DNA of 64,000 nucleotides from the NCBI GenBank assembly GCA_002307185.1, contig DBTT01000051.1, forward strand, positions 62,001 through 126,000, read 5' to 3'. The notes beneath the pieces were generated by a model, which saw only the letters and a program-made list of their open reading frames with translations, did not search any database and was not told the origin of the DNA. Source of the stretch: Bacteroidales bacterium UBA1309 (GTDB lineage: Bacteria > Bacteroidota > Bacteroidia > Bacteroidales > Dysgonomonadaceae). Shown here piece by piece: positions 45,554 to 54,497 of the stretch (positions are counted from its first letter, which is position 1; each line of letters begins with the position of its first letter). Position numbers and translations under genes: made by a program.

Positions 45554-46124
45554 ATATTTGTAGTTGATTCAGGGAACTTTTTTTCAATTTTCAGTCTTGT
45601 TTTAAGTGTTTGGCGACTGAAATGGTTTCTTGTCCCGAAATATATCAAGCCAATAGAACCTCCTTTTGATTCCCAATAAATATTTTTACCGGATGGCTTT
45701 TGCCAACTTCTTATTGATCTGATGCTCGGGGGACGGATGCAATAATCTTTTTCTTTACAAAAAACTCCTGATAGGAGCGATGTGACCCATAATGTCAATC
45801 AATTTGTGGCATGCTGGCCAGTGGCTTGCTCACAATACAAGCAAAATTGGGTTGTATCTGCAAATTAAAACTTATTATTTCAGATAAATAGCCACGAGTA
45901 GATACTCCTTATAACTTCATGTTGATAAAGGATATATCCTCACTTTAAGAGCCTATATTCAAGGTCTTTCGATAAATGAAGATTGTCCATCAAAAAGGCA
46001 CTAATTGAATATATTAAATTTTGGTTGACATGAAGTGAAAATAAGAAGTCTTTTATCCTTTCGATTATTTCACAACAATTATTCTTCTGAGGTAAAAAGA
46101 GATGTTTTTTTGAAAGAAAATAAA
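45554..46124. other. Gap without recognised genes
   Basis: About 570 AT-rich bases between the reductase-fusion terminator and the tRNA-Asp terminator. Frames at 45505-45798 and 45940-46137 on the minus strand are open but show no family resemblance, and the first spans the terminator hairpin. I see no RNA gene or repeat. Confidence 0.4.
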
Positions 46125-46154
46125 AAAGCCTTAACAATCAATTATCAAGGCTTT
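46125..46154 (-). terminator. Terminator downstream of tRNA-Asp
   Basis: AAAGCCTT (46125-46132) pairs with AAGGCTTT (46147-46154), flanked by A-rich sequence that is a T-run on the minus strand. It is directly 3' of the tRNA. Confidence 0.75.
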
Positions 46155-46157
46155 AAG

Positions 46158-46231
46158 CGGTATGGACGGGACTCGAACCCGCGACCCCCTGCGTGACAGG
46201 CAGGTATTCTAACCAGCTGAACTACCACACC
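46158..46231 (-). tRNA. tRNA-Asp (anticodon GTC)
   Basis: Reading the minus strand: 7-bp acceptor GGTGTGG / CCATACC (one G-U), discriminator G as usual for Asp, T8-A9, D-arm with GTTCAGCTGGTTAGA, anticodon stem CCTGC/GCAGG around CTGTCAC (anticodon GTC), and T-arm GCGGGTTCGAGTCCCGT. It is 74 nt and CCA is not encoded. Confidence 0.95.
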
Positions 46232-46513
46232 GTTTTTATGGAGTTGCATTTTCTCTCAAATGCGATGCAAAGGTAGTGGATATTTTGGAATTTGCAATAG
46301 CTTGACGAAACTTTTTTCAATGAATTTAAACATTTGCTGATTACCAAATGCTTATAAAAGCATTTTATTTCTCTTTCCAACCGGTAAAGCTAAATGATAA
46401 AATGTGTTCGACTTCGTTCCCAAAGCAAATGGATGTAAATCCAAGAAATTTCATTAAATTTGAAGCCTAACTTCAAGCCCAAAAGGACAAGGCTTGAATC
46501 AGATTTTGAATAG

Positions 46514-47851
46514 ATGGACAAAATGAACTGGGAGCAACTGATTTCATCCAAGCGATTTGGAATGGAGGACTATCACGATGAAAGAACACACAACCGAACT
46601 GATTTTCAACGGGATTACGACAGGCTGATTTTCTCTTCGCCTTTCCGGCGATTGCAAAACAAGACTCAAGTTTTTCCTCTTCCAGGAAGTGTTTTTGTTC
46701 ACAACCGATTGACACACAGCCTTGAGGTTTCGTGTGTTGGCCGTTCCTTAGGCTACTTGGTGGGGAAATCGCTCCGGGAGAAATATCCCGATTCCAATGC
46801 TTCATTCGATTCCATCGAATCCATCGTTTCTGCTGCCTGTTTGGCACACGATTTGGGGAATCCACCCTTTGGACATTCCGGTGAAAGAGCCATTTCCACG
46901 TTTTTTTCGGAAGGAGAAGGAGGCCTGTTGCAAGATAAAATCGTAGTTGAAGGAGGGCGATGGAGCGATTTGACCAACTTTGAAGGAAATGCCAATTCCA
47001 TCCGCCTACTGATGCACAAGTTTCAAGGACGGCGCAAAGGTGGCTTTGCGATGACCTATTCCACACTTGCATCGATCGTGAAATATCCCTATTCCTCCGA
47101 AAAGGCAGCGAAGAAAAATAAATTTGGATTTTTTCAGAGCGAGGAGGACGATTTTGCCCGGGTTGCCGATGATTTGGGCATGTTGAAAGTGGGAGAGAAC
47201 CCGTTGGAATATCGCCGGCATCCTTTGGTTTTCTTGGTGGAAGCGGCAGATGACATCTGTTATCAAATTATGGACTTGGAAGATGCCCACAAGCTCAATA
47301 TTTTTTCCACAGAAGAAACAATCGAATTGCTTATCGCATTTTTTTCGAAAGAGAGGCAAGAGCGTATCCGGCAAGTGATGGCGAAAGTGGAAGATGTGAA
47401 TGAAAAGATTGCCTATCTGCGTTCTACTGTCATTGGCTTGCTGGTGACTGAATGTGCAAATATATTTCTGGCACACGAAGGGGAAATCCTGAAAGGGGAA
47501 TTTCAAAGTGCGCTAATCAAGCATGTCTCGGAAGAAGTGAGGGATTGCTACGAAAAATGTGCCCAAATCTCTTTTAGAAAGATTTATCGGTCGAAAGACG
47601 TACTGGATGTGGAAATTGCCGGCTATCGGATCATTAGTTTCTTGCTGAAAACATTGCTGGAGGCTACTGAAAATTCCGATCATGAATATTCGAAAATTTT
47701 ATTGAACCGAATTCCTGAACAATACGAAATTGGAGCTACCACTACATACGAACGGGCTTTGGCTGTGATAGATTTTGTGTCGGGAATGACGGATGTGTAT
47801 GCGTTGGATTTGTACCGCAAAATTACAGGAATGAGCCTGCCCGCACTCTGA
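46514..47851 (+). CDS. dgt: Deoxyguanosinetriphosphate triphosphohydrolase (dGTPase)
   Basis: A 445-residue HD-domain enzyme hydrolysing dGTP to deoxyguanosine and triphosphate. The N-terminal RLQNKTQVFP and NRLTHSLEVSCVGRSLG (first His), then AACLAHDLGNPPFGHSGE (the HD pair) and EAADDICYQIMDLEDAHKL (final Asp) are complete. A TAAATTTG -7-like box at 46455-46462 lies 51 nt upstream. It converges on the LysE-family gene with 10 nt between stops. Confidence 0.92.
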   Translation: MDKMNWEQLISSKRFGMEDYHDERTHNRTDFQRDYDRLIFSSPFRRLQNKTQVFPLPGSVFVHNRLTHSLEVSCVGRSLGYLVGKSLREKYPDSNASFDSIESIVSAACLAHDLGNPPFGHSGERAISTFFSEGEGGLLQDKIVVEGGRWSDLTNFEGNANSIRLLMHKFQGRRKGGFAMTYSTLASIVKYPYSSEKAAKKNKFGFFQSEEDDFARVADDLGMLKVGENPLEYRRHPLVFLVEAADDICYQIMDLEDAHKLNIFSTEETIELLIAFFSKERQERIRQVMAKVEDVNEKIAYLRSTVIGLLVTECANIFLAHEGEILKGEFQSALIKHVSEEVRDCYEKCAQISFRKIYRSKDVLDVEIAGYRIISFLLKTLLEATENSDHEYSKILLNRIPEQYEIGATTTYERALAVIDFVSGMTDVYALDLYRKITGMSLPAL

Positions 47852-47861
47852 AGATTTTCGT

Positions 47862-48506
47862 TTAAATTACTCCATTTAGATGCAAGTCGTAGAGGCCTGT
47901 GATAAGTCCTACCACTCCGATAATAACCAAAATACACCCCAGCAAGATATTGAATGCTTTCAAACCGCGGGGATTGAAGCGGTCATGGAGTCTGTGGACA
48001 AGCCATGAAATAAAAAACCACCACAATACGGCTCCAAAGCCGATGCAGATGATACCGATAAATTCATTTATCAAAGGATGTTCCGGGCTTATAAAGTTAA
48101 ATCGCGCAAACAAGGCGATATAGAAAAAAATCATGGCTACGTTGGAAAGAGTAAGGAAAAAGGAAGAAACAAAATCTTTCCAGTAAGGAGTCACTTTAGT
48201 GGATTGTTTATTCAATCTCCTCAAAGGGTTGGAACGAAACACGAAGTAGCTGAAAATAAACAGAAATATGCTGCCACACAATTGTATAGTTGTCCTATGC
48301 GCTTCTATAAAATCGATCACGAAGTTCATCCCCCATCCGGTTACAACGGCATATATCAAATCGGAAGCGACTGCGCCCAATCCGGTAACGAAACCATGCA
48401 TTCTGCCCCTGTTGAGCGTTCTTTGAACACAAAGAACCCCGATAGGTCCCATAGGTGCAGACACAATTATTCCAATAATGAACCCTTTTAGTATTATTTC
48501 TAACAT
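47862..48506 (-). CDS. LysE/RhtB family transporter
   Basis: A 214-residue inner-membrane exporter of the LysE superfamily with about six helices. The start ILKGFIIGIIVSAPMGPIGVLCVQRTLNRG is the signature, and the loop RLNKQSTKVTPYWKDFVSSFFLTLSNVAM is typical of the Bacteroidetes branch. The substrate (an amino acid or small metabolite) is not predictable. Single gene. Confidence 0.88.
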   Translation of the reverse strand: MLEIILKGFIIGIIVSAPMGPIGVLCVQRTLNRGRMHGFVTGLGAVASDLIYAVVTGWGMNFVIDFIEAHRTTIQLCGSIFLFIFSYFVFRSNPLRRLNKQSTKVTPYWKDFVSSFFLTLSNVAMIFFYIALFARFNFISPEHPLINEFIGIICIGFGAVLWWFFISWLVHRLHDRFNPRGLKAFNILLGCILVIIGVVGLITGLYDLHLNGVI

Positions 48507-48616
48507 ATAAAGCCCATGCAGGCATAATTCAAAGCCTACAAAGTTAATAATTATTGTTTAGGAGTCAAGTCATTTATTTGACATTTACGAATAATATAAC
48601 TCCTTGAAGCAAAAAA

Positions 48617-48651
48617 ATAGCCATCAGCTAATAGCTATTGGCTATCGGCTA
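48617..48651 (+). repeat. AGCTAATAGC-type dispersed repeat upstream of folK
   Basis: ATAGCCATCAGCTAATAGCT followed by ATTGGCTATCGGCTA: three to four variants of the unit (a/g)GCTA(a/t)(t/c). It resembles the 15454-15485 copy upstream of serA. The ATTG of the last unit could serve as the -33 element of the folK promoter. Confidence 0.6.
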
Positions 48652-48668
48652 AAAAAACTTTACCTTTG
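48638..48668 (+). promoter_or_regulatory. Promoter of folK, overlapping the repeat
   Basis: TTG at 48638-48640, 20-nt spacer, TACCTTTG at 48661-48668. The ATG at 48678 begins only 9 nt after the -7 element, so the transcript would have an almost absent leader. Confidence 0.6.
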
Positions 48669-48677
48669 ATTCCCGTT

Positions 48678-49061
48678 ATGAATAAGGCATTGATAAGCAT
48701 TGGATCGAATGAGGATTCGAAGATGAATCTGCAAATTTCCCGTAGAATGTTGCTGGAGCATTTAGGGGAAGTATCTTTCACCGGAGAAATAGAGACTGCA
48801 CCTTATGGAAAACAATACAAGGCGATGTTCCTCAATCAATTGGCAGTGGCATTCACCGACCAATCCTTGGAAGAGGTCAACAACATTGCCAAGGAAATCG
48901 AATATTTGTTAGGACGCTTGCCCGAACATAAAAAGCAGGGGGTGGTCAAGGTTGACATTGACGTTTTCGGGTGGAACGATGAGATTGTTCGCCCGGAAGA
49001 CTACAACAGGCCCTATGTTCAAGATTTGCTGCCTCAATTGGCCGAATTATTGAAAGGATAG
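48678..49061 (+). CDS. folK: 2-amino-4-hydroxy-6-hydroxymethyldihydropteridine pyrophosphokinase-like protein
   Basis: A 127-residue HPPK-type protein of folate synthesis. ALISIGSNEDSKMNL and GEIETAPYGKQYKAMFLNQL match the N-terminal half. It is shorter than E. coli HPPK (159 residues): the usual RxxDLDIL region is reduced to VVKVDIDVFGWND, keeping Asp-x-Asp, and the last catalytic loop is abbreviated. It could be the compact Bacteroidetes form or a non-catalytic paralogue. Start ATG 48678 is preferred over a TTG at 48666 that lies inside the -7 box. Confidence 0.75.
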   Translation: MNKALISIGSNEDSKMNLQISRRMLLEHLGEVSFTGEIETAPYGKQYKAMFLNQLAVAFTDQSLEEVNNIAKEIEYLLGRLPEHKKQGVVKVDIDVFGWNDEIVRPEDYNRPYVQDLLPQLAELLKG

Positions 49062-49094
49062 CCTCGATTATTTTTGCAAAAACGACATCCTGCT

Positions 49095-49124
49095 TTCGTT
49101 TTCCCTGCCATTTTCTTACCTTTG
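49095..49124 (+). promoter_or_regulatory. Promoter of trpS
   Basis: TTCG (49095-49098), 18-nt spacer, TACCTTTG (49117-49124), followed by an about 130-nt leader. The leader includes GTGAACTTGTGAAC and AAATTCGCAAAATCAGCAAATT words of the dispersed repeat type, just before ATG 49255. No Trp-codon leader peptide or T-box is evident. Confidence 0.6.
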
Positions 49125-49254
49125 CACCGCAAAATTAGTGAAAGGGAAAACAAGTGAACTTGTGAACAGGTGCGATGAAACCTCCCGATTGCAACTAGAA
49201 GAATCCAATCAATTTTGTAAATTCGCAAAATCAGCAAATTAAAAAAATAATATA

Positions 49255-50244
49255 ATGGATACAGTTTTAAGTGGAATCCGCTCAACAGGAAATCTTCATC
49301 TAGGTAATTATTATGGTGCCTTGCGCAATTTCACGCGGATGCAGTTCGAAAACAAGTGTTTTTTCTTTATTGCCGACTACCACTCGTTGACAACGCATCC
49401 CGATCCAAGTATTCTCCACGGTAATGTCAAAAATGTGTTGACAGAATATTTGGCTGCAGGTATCGACCCTGAGGTTTCCACGGTCTATATCCAAAGCGAC
49501 GTTCCCGAAGTGTGTGAGCTGTATCTTTTGCTCAACATGCACGCATATTTGGGGGAATTGTCCAAAACCGTTTCTTTCAAAGAAAAGGCACGTAAAAATC
49601 CTGAAAATGTGAATGCCGGATTATTGACATATCCCACCTTGATGGCAGCCGATATTTTGTTGCACAATGCCGACAAAGTGCCTGTGGGGAAGGATCAAGA
49701 ACAGCACTTGGAAATGACCCGCAAATTTGCCCGTCGTTTCAATAATATTTATGGAGTTGAATTCTTTAATGAACCTGTGGCTTATAATTTTGGACAGGAA
49801 TTGATAAAAATCCCCGGATTGGATGGAAGTGGCAAGATGGGCAAATCCGAAGGAAATTGTGTTTACCTGAAAGATACGCCCAAGGAAATAGAGAAAAAGG
49901 TGAAAAGAGCCTTGACGGACGAAGGCCCGAAAGAATTTAATTCGGTGAAACCGGATTATATCGAAAATTTGTTCACCATCCTGAAAGTGGTTTCAACGGC
50001 TGAAGTGGTGGAACACTTTGACGAAAAATGGAACAAATGCGAGATTCGTTACGGAGACTTGAAAAAACAGTTGGCCGAAGATATTATCAAAGTGACAGAT
50101 CCCATTCGAACTCGGATCGCTGATATCGAAAATGATGAAACATATTTGCGCAAAGTGACCAAAGAAGGGGCCGAAAAAGCCCGTGAAAGTGCCGCTAAAA
50201 CTTTGCGCCAGGTGCGGGAAATAATGGGCTTCAAAACATTTTAA
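49255..50244 (+). CDS. trpS: Tryptophan--tRNA ligase
   Basis: A 329-residue class I synthetase. The HIGH motif appears as TGNLHLGNYYGALRN, the KMSKS loop as GSGKMGKSEGN, and the Trp pocket region as LTYPTLMAADILLHNADKVPVGKDQ. Length is normal. It ends in a terminator at 50293-50325. Confidence 0.96.
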   Translation: MDTVLSGIRSTGNLHLGNYYGALRNFTRMQFENKCFFFIADYHSLTTHPDPSILHGNVKNVLTEYLAAGIDPEVSTVYIQSDVPEVCELYLLLNMHAYLGELSKTVSFKEKARKNPENVNAGLLTYPTLMAADILLHNADKVPVGKDQEQHLEMTRKFARRFNNIYGVEFFNEPVAYNFGQELIKIPGLDGSGKMGKSEGNCVYLKDTPKEIEKKVKRALTDEGPKEFNSVKPDYIENLFTILKVVSTAEVVEHFDEKWNKCEIRYGDLKKQLAEDIIKVTDPIRTRIADIENDETYLRKVTKEGAEKARESAAKTLRQVREIMGFKTF

Positions 50245-50292
50245 TATCGTTCATTGTTTTTTAATCCAATGTGGTAAACTAAAACTTTACTT

Positions 50293-50325
50293 CGTCCGAA
50301 ATAGGTGATTTGCCTGCTTCGGACG
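50293..50325 (+). terminator. Terminator of trpS
   Basis: Perfect stem CGTCCGAA (50293-50300) / TTCGGACG (50318-50325) followed by TTTTGTCTG. It is 49 nt past the stop. Confidence 0.8.
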
Positions 50326-50347
50326 TTTTGTCTGTTATTTTTAATAT

Positions 50348-51247
50348 ATGATCAATTTTAAAGCAATAGAGCTGAGCGATAAGAAAGCAATAGATGCTTG
50401 TTTGTCAAACAACATCTATCAGAGTTGTGATTTTTGCTTCGCAAATTTATATTCCTGGAATTGTAAATTTCAGACAGTTTTCGCTATCGTGAATGATACC
50501 CTGTTTCTCCAATTCAAGGAGTCTGACAATCAATTCTACTACATGATGCCAATTGGCAAAATGTGCTTGCGGAGAGCTGTTGAAATAATAATTGAAGACG
50601 CAAACATCAAATATATTCCGTTCCGGATGAAAGGTGTAAGCAGCCTGATGTGGAAACATATCGAACAAGAAATGCCTGGCATGTTTCATTTTATTCATGA
50701 CCGAAACAACGACGAATATATTTACCTGACCGAAAAGCTGGTTGGCTTAAGTGGAAAAAAGCTGCAAAGCAAACGAAACCACATCAACCGCTTCAAAGCA
50801 GAAAATCCAGATTGGACTTTTTCACCGATAACCGATCGGGTAGAGGTGGATGAATGCCTAAGAATGCTCAACGAATGGGAAGATCAGAATGCCGAAAGAG
50901 CAGCGGACAAAACACTTAGGTATGACTATATGGCCACCAAGACCATGCTGGAGAATTTTGATGCATTGCAACTTTGCGGAGGATATATTCGCACAAATGG
51001 AAAAATTGTTGCATTCTCAATTGGTGAGCCGGTGAACGAGGACACTTTTGTGGTGCATGTGGAAAAAGCGTATAGTGATGTCAATGGTGCCTATTCGATC
51101 ATTAACCAGCAATTTGCAGAACATTGCGGATCCGACTACAAGTATATAAACCGTGAAGAAGACATGGGGTTTGAGAATTTACGCAAAGCCAAATTGTCTT
51201 ATTATCCCGATATTCTGCTCGAAGAAGGAACCGTGATCCTAACATAA
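50348..51247 (+). CDS. DUF2156 (phosphatidylglycerol lysyltransferase C-terminal-like) protein
   Basis: A 299-residue soluble protein with two tandem GNAT-like folds, as in DUF2156. LSGKKLQSKRNHINRFKAEN and the final segment NQQFAEHCGSDYKYINREEDMGFENLRKAKLSYYP are the most conserved parts. The membrane domain of MprF is absent. Likely an aminoacyl- or acyl-transferase of unknown substrate. A second GNAT protein follows after 70 nt, which looks like a functional pair. Confidence 0.85.
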   Translation: MINFKAIELSDKKAIDACLSNNIYQSCDFCFANLYSWNCKFQTVFAIVNDTLFLQFKESDNQFYYMMPIGKMCLRRAVEIIIEDANIKYIPFRMKGVSSLMWKHIEQEMPGMFHFIHDRNNDEYIYLTEKLVGLSGKKLQSKRNHINRFKAENPDWTFSPITDRVEVDECLRMLNEWEDQNAERAADKTLRYDYMATKTMLENFDALQLCGGYIRTNGKIVAFSIGEPVNEDTFVVHVEKAYSDVNGAYSIINQQFAEHCGSDYKYINREEDMGFENLRKAKLSYYPDILLEEGTVILT

Positions 51248-51278
51248 GAAAAATGTAGATTTGAGAGGTTGCTTGTCT

Positions 51279-51303
51279 GTAAATTTGTAAATTCGTGAAT
51301 TCG
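51279..51303 (+). repeat. AAATT/GAATTCG intergenic repeat copy
   Basis: GTAAATTTGTAAATTCGTGA followed by ATTCG: three slightly varied units in the 70-nt gap between two acetyltransferase-fold genes. The words match those in the tldD-tldE gap (about 19958-20030). Confidence 0.55.
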
Positions 51304-51317
51304 TTTATCTACGTTCC

Positions 51318-52190
51318 ATGATACAATTCGCCAATCCACATACCCGCCCTGCTGTAAGGAACATCTGGAAAGAGGTTTTTGGAGATGACGATGTGTATAT
51401 GGATTTGTATTTTGCTGAAAAATACGAAGACGAGAACACCTTAGTAGCTGTTGAAGACAACAACAAGGTGGTGGCATCACTACAAATGCTACCTTATGAA
51501 ATCACTTTTTACGGCTCTAAGATTCCGTTCTACTACCTGGCCGGGCTATCCACTTTACCCGATTACCGTGGTCGCGGCTTGATGGCACAGTTGATCCTGA
51601 AATCTCATGAATTGATGTTGCAAAGGCACATACCCTTATCAATTTTGGTTCCTGCGGAGAGATCTCTTTTTGCATATTACGCTCGGTTTGGATACGCTCA
51701 AACGTTCAGGAAAAACTACATCGGTTTTGAGTTTTCCGTCAAAGAAATTTGGAAAAATTCCCGGGATGAAAACGAAGCTTATCAGATTTTTGACAAAACA
51801 TATAATCAACATGACTTTTGCGTTCAAAAAAGTTTTTCCGATTTTAAAACCATTATTCAACAGGAAAATAATGAGGATTTTCAACCAAAACTGAATTTGT
51901 CAGGTCTTGCACGGATAATTGATCCTGAATTGCTGCTCCATTTGTACGCCAAAAAACACCCGGAAAATAAGTTTTTGGTGGAATTGCAAGATATTCAGTT
52001 TGGCAGAAAATTGATTTCTGTTGAAAACGGATCTTCAAAACTGATTTATGGCAATTTTCCGCCTGATTTTAAGGTAGATGAAAAATTACTGGTGCAACTC
52101 CTCTTCGGATTTCGAACACACTTCATGACTGACCCTTTTCGGTCACTATTTCCAAATCACAATCCCATAATGAATTACATGTTGGAGTAA
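51318..52190 (+). CDS. GNAT family N-acetyltransferase (Eis-like)
   Basis: A 290-residue protein whose N-terminal 130 residues form a GNAT domain: YYLAGLSTLPDYRGRGLMAQL holds the acetyl-CoA loop (RGRGL). The C-terminal 100 residues (LSGLARIIDPELLLHLYAKKHP) resemble the sterol-carrier-like tail of Eis-type acetyltransferases. The substrate is unknown. It is downstream of the DUF2156 gene on the same strand. Confidence 0.82.
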   Translation: MIQFANPHTRPAVRNIWKEVFGDDDVYMDLYFAEKYEDENTLVAVEDNNKVVASLQMLPYEITFYGSKIPFYYLAGLSTLPDYRGRGLMAQLILKSHELMLQRHIPLSILVPAERSLFAYYARFGYAQTFRKNYIGFEFSVKEIWKNSRDENEAYQIFDKTYNQHDFCVQKSFSDFKTIIQQENNEDFQPKLNLSGLARIIDPELLLHLYAKKHPENKFLVELQDIQFGRKLISVENGSSKLIYGNFPPDFKVDEKLLVQLLFGFRTHFMTDPFRSLFPNHNPIMNYMLE

Positions 52191-52364
52191 ATTTGTGGTC
52201 AAGATTACAAAGCTACTCGTCAAACTGCTCTTTGCGTTAAAAAAAAATGAAAATCTCTATTTTCAATTACTTATGTCAAAAGCAAAACCAATTTATTTCA
52301 GATAATTTATTACTTTTGGGCAAACTCAATGATGAAAAAGTAATTGGCTGTAATAAATTAATTT

Positions 52365-53690
52365 TTGATGCTGTTTGTGGAATTCCCTAAACATAAGGAA
52401 CGATGTCGTTTCTTCGTAATTTCCATTTTTTATCTGTTCACTACAACTCTTTCGGGGATAGAGCCTATTCCCAGCAATCCACCGATTGGTAAATCTGATT
52501 CGCTTCCTAATATCGCTAAATCAGAATATGCGCCAAACATTGAAAGTACACCTCCTCAATTTCTATATTCCAAAACTCATCGGATAGGAGTGGATTACCG
52601 CCCTGAATATGTGTTTCGGACAAATGACTTTGTAAGAGGTTATTATGATGGAGGAAAGGCGATTACCAACACAAATTCCCTGCATTTGCAATATTCTTTT
52701 GCTTTTGCTAAAAACACTTTGTCGAATTTGACATATCATGGTGTTTACCAAGGAGTCGGGGTTGTGTATCAATCATTCCATGAATCCCGCTATTTGGGCA
52801 ATCCGATATCGGTTTATCTGTTTCAGGGTGCAAAGTTGTTGACATTCAATCCAAGACTTTCTTTCAATTATGAATGGGATTTTGGTTTGTCGTTTGGTTG
52901 GAAGCCTTACGATCGCCTTACCAATATAAACAACATAGCCATTGGGTCGCCGGTAAATGCCTATATGAACCTCAATTTCTATTTGAACTATAAGCTTTCT
53001 CCTCAGGTAGATTTGATTTCGGGTGCGTCGGTCACCCACTTTTCTAACGGAAACACCAAATATCCGAATGCCGGATTAAATACCATCGGGGTGCGGGTTG
53101 GCCTTGTGTACAACATCAGCCAACATAGCGGCGAGGGCAATCCCAAGACACTTTTTAGGCCTATTGTTCCAAAGTTTCCACACCATTTCAGCTACGATTG
53201 TGTTCTATTCGGTTTCTGGCGGCGGAAAGGAGTTCTTGTAGGGGAGGAGAGGATCGCATCGCCTGATGCGTATTTGGTTTCTGGCTTCAATTTTGCGCCG
53301 ATGTACAATTTAGGGTATATTTTTCGTGCAGGATTGTCGTTGGACGGAGTCTATGACCAAAGTGCCAACATATATGCCAAATATTCTGGACGTAATGCCG
53401 ATCCCTATTTTCAAAAGCCATCCCTCGACAAACAGCTTGCGCTCGGAATTTCTGGACGTACAGAACTGGTAATGCCTTATTTCCGGGTGAATATTGGTAT
53501 GGGGGCCAACTTTGTGGGAAAAGCCGACCAAAGAGGAACATACCAGATACTTGCTCTAAAGATAGAAACATTTAAAAGTTCCTTCATCCATATCGGATAC
53601 AATTTGAAAGACTTTCACACTCCCAATTATTTAATGCTGGGTATTGGTTATCGTTTTCACGACAAGTACCCGACTATCCATCGAAAATAG
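52365..53690 (+). CDS. PagL-like acyloxyacyl hydrolase/lipid A deacylase family protein
   Basis: A 441-residue predicted outer-membrane protein. The N-terminus has a hydrophobic stretch (FFVISIFYLFTTTLSG) that can act as signal, with an unusual 15-residue charged lead; the start is uncertain. Beta-strands run through the rest. VTHFSNGNTKYPN (His225, Ser227, Asn228) matches the PagL catalytic motif. It is longer than PagL (about 170 residues) because Bacteroidetes members have extra strands. Likely trims lipid A acyl chains; single gene. Confidence 0.78.
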   Translation: MMLFVEFPKHKERCRFFVISIFYLFTTTLSGIEPIPSNPPIGKSDSLPNIAKSEYAPNIESTPPQFLYSKTHRIGVDYRPEYVFRTNDFVRGYYDGGKAITNTNSLHLQYSFAFAKNTLSNLTYHGVYQGVGVVYQSFHESRYLGNPISVYLFQGAKLLTFNPRLSFNYEWDFGLSFGWKPYDRLTNINNIAIGSPVNAYMNLNFYLNYKLSPQVDLISGASVTHFSNGNTKYPNAGLNTIGVRVGLVYNISQHSGEGNPKTLFRPIVPKFPHHFSYDCVLFGFWRRKGVLVGEERIASPDAYLVSGFNFAPMYNLGYIFRAGLSLDGVYDQSANIYAKYSGRNADPYFQKPSLDKQLALGISGRTELVMPYFRVNIGMGANFVGKADQRGTYQILALKIETFKSSFIHIGYNLKDFHTPNYLMLGIGYRFHDKYPTIHRK

Positions 53691-53789
53691 ACGAGTATTT
53701 TGCTTTTGCGCAACCTTGAAAATTGCGATTTCAATGACAGCTACTACCTCAAACTGGCAATCAGGAACAAATCTGCAAAAAAGAAATAG

Positions 53790-53994
53790 GGTGTCATTCA
53801 CAAAAGCCAAACATTGATAGAGAGCCGACAAGATGTTTCGATAATCTTTGAACTCAAAATTTTTATTAACAAGGAATTGCAGCGGTATTTTTTTCGGATT
53901 TGCAGATGCTGTTAAGATTCTTTCACCGCAACTGTTGGTCGATTTTATGAGTAGGAAATTACAATTGGCAATGAATTTGGATAAGGAAAGCTAG
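53790..53994 (+). pseudogene. WYL-domain transcriptional regulator, C-terminal remnant
   Basis: One frame reads GVIHKSQTLIES...IIFELKIFINKELQRYF up to about 53890. A shift in the T7 run at 53888-53894 then continues GFADAVKILSPQLLVDFMSR to TAG 53992. Together these match the end of WYL regulators (HxSQ, an ELK(V)-type strand, LxxFG..VxVLSPxxL). An in-frame stop at 53787 precedes it and no N-terminal helix-turn-helix is left. The 53691-53789 part is not identifiable. Confidence 0.55.
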
Positions 53995-54005
53995 ATTTGA
54001 ATGGA

Positions 54006-54037
54006 AAAAGCCACCCGATTTGTTTCGAATGGCTTTT
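54006..54037 (-). terminator. Terminator of the methylmalonyl-CoA decarboxylase operon
   Basis: AAAAGCCA (54006-54013) pairs with TGGCTTTT (54030-54037); on the minus strand it ends in TTTT. It lies 35 nt after the biotin carrier stop, so no further subunit gene shares this transcript. Confidence 0.7.
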
Positions 54038-54072
54038 CGATATGAAGTTTAAGATAAAATCTTTTTTGGGAC

Positions 54073-54483
54073 TTATTGCAGCGAAAGAATTGATACCCCT
54101 TCAAGCACGGAATCACCCACATTCAGGTCAATGCTTGCTACGGTGCCGTCAGCAGGAGCTTGGATGTTGTTTTCCATTTTCATAGCTTCCAAGATGGCCA
54201 CAGTCTGACCTTTCTTCACTGTGTCGCCCACAGCCACGTTGATGGCTACCACGATTCCAGGAAGTGGAGATTTGATAGCTTTCGATCCGGCAGCACCGCC
54301 TTTGGCGGGAGCAGCGGCTGGTTTTGCAGCGGCAGGGCGGGCAACAAGGGTCACTTCCTGGTCGTTCACCAGTTCCACGTTGTAGTTAGTTCCGTTCACC
54401 GCCACTTCGGCGTTGGACTCGTCCTTTCTGTTTACGGCAACAATATATTCTTGGCCGTTGATTCGATATATGAACTGTTTCAT
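54073..54483 (-). CDS. mmdC: Biotin carboxyl carrier protein of methylmalonyl-CoA decarboxylase-type complex
   Basis: A 136-residue biotin carrier. The ATG at 54483 (MKQFIYRINGQEY) is used; a longer frame would overlap the small gene upstream. The N-terminal fold is followed by an Ala/Pro/Lys linker (about residues 49-68) and a biotinyl domain with the biotin-accepting Lys102 in EAMKMEN. It belongs with the carboxyltransferase encoded at 54695-56254. Confidence 0.9.
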   Translation of the reverse strand: MKQFIYRINGQEYIVAVNRKDESNAEVAVNGTNYNVELVNDQEVTLVARPAAAKPAAAPAKGGAAGSKAIKSPLPGIVVAINVAVGDTVKKGQTVAILEAMKMENNIQAPADGTVASIDLNVGDSVLEGVSILSLQ

Positions 54484-54497
54484 GATTGTTTCAAATT

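Noticed and set aside
45505..45798. 97-residue minus-strand frame as a gene
   Set aside because: It spans the terminator hairpin of the reductase fusion gene, has no recognisable domain and no promoter-like element.
49125..49254. Trp attenuator or T-box in the trpS leader
   Set aside because: No Trp-rich leader peptide, T-box sequence or terminator/antiterminator pair is visible.
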